From Hormoscilla sp. GUM202 (GTDB taxonomy: Bacteria > Cyanobacteriota > Cyanobacteriia > Cyanobacteriales > Desertifilaceae): DNA of 64,000 nucleotides. The translations under genes were made by a program, and so were the position numbers. Position 1 is the stretch's first letter. Each line of letters opens with the position of its first letter. Shown here one piece after another: positions 63,926-64,000 of the stretch. The stretch is taken from assembly GCA_005518205.2 (NCBI GenBank), contig RFFC02000003.1, positions 154,248 to 218,247 of the forward strand, in the 5' to 3' direction. The notes beneath the pieces are model-generated. The model had not been told where the DNA came from. It was given only the letters and a program-made list of their open reading frames with translations, and did not search any database.

Positions 63926-64000
63926 ACTACATTTAGATTAACAAATTTGATAGACTTTTGGCAAGGATTGATGTAGTCCCCGGGCAAGTGGGCAGGCGAT

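Overview
The window is a piece of a cyanobacterial chromosome. The signs are dense GCGATCGC (HIP1) octamers, a psbA (photosystem II D1) fragment, ndhM, CHAT/DUF928/CHASE2 signalling genes, RTX-type calcium-binding proteins and many group II introns and insertion sequences. The style is that of a large-genome filamentous cyanobacterium, but species cannot be assigned from this sequence alone. Many genes are broken by mobile DNA.

Layout. 1-5.3 kb: decayed genes (methyltransferase, hybrid histidine kinase, IS607 resolvase), a RecB-like nuclease fused to a receiver domain, and an IS1-like element. 5.3-8.4 kb: an acetyltransferase, tRNA-Asp, tandem repeats, an inverted 3' fragment of a CYP51 gene, a truncated group II intron and an fmdB remnant. 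8.4-18.2 kb: the main feature, a same-strand (-) sterol biosynthesis cluster. 18.4-28.4 kb: parB, a psbA remnant, gltX, an ABC1/UbiB kinase, a group II intron with a frameshifted RT-maturase, and recN. 28.5-34.5 kb: an iteron-like repeat zone, MITEs, inorganic pyrophosphatase (ppa) split by two group II introns, a decayed metallo-hydrolase and a fourth long intron. 34.8-42.6 kb: a LysR gene interrupted by nested insertion sequences, a diguanylate cyclase, a Ras-like GTPase and an OmpA-like remnant. 42.6-45.5 kb: a perfect tandem pair of IS630 elements inside an older IS630. 45.6-52 kb: a CHAT - DUF928 - CHASE2/adenylate cyclase - DUF4384 operon, damaged by an antisense group II intron and a MITE. 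52.3-55.7 kb: a four-element nest. 55.8-64 kb: housekeeping genes (ndhM, leuD, acyltransferase, tadA, glutaredoxin, DUF790), RTX genes and another intron fragment.

How the genes work together. The sterol cluster reads, in transcription order: squalene synthase-like (17393-18214), ERG4/ERG24-type sterol reductase (16269-17375), squalene epoxidase-like flavoprotein (14930-16255), oxidosqualene cyclase with the DCTAE motif (12918-14933), an ERG2/sigma-1-type sterol C-8 isomerase (12251-12847), a second-Rieske remnant, a 3beta-HSD-like SDR resembling SdmB (10905-11909), CYP51 sterol 14-demethylase (9492-10856) and a Rieske oxygenase resembling SdmA (8361-9476). Together these can be read as farnesyl diphosphate to squalene, oxidosqualene, lanosterol or cycloartenol, then C-14 demethylation, delta-14 reduction, C-4 demethylation and delta-8 to delta-7 isomerisation. 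A eukaryote-like set this complete, including an ERG2 homologue, packed as a bacterial operon in a cyanobacterium is the most exciting content here. I see no C-24 methyltransferase, C-24 reductase or C-5 desaturase in the window.

Biochemical assignments rest on motif recognition by eye. Intron and insertion-sequence boundaries marked as confirmed are those where removing the element restores the host reading frame.
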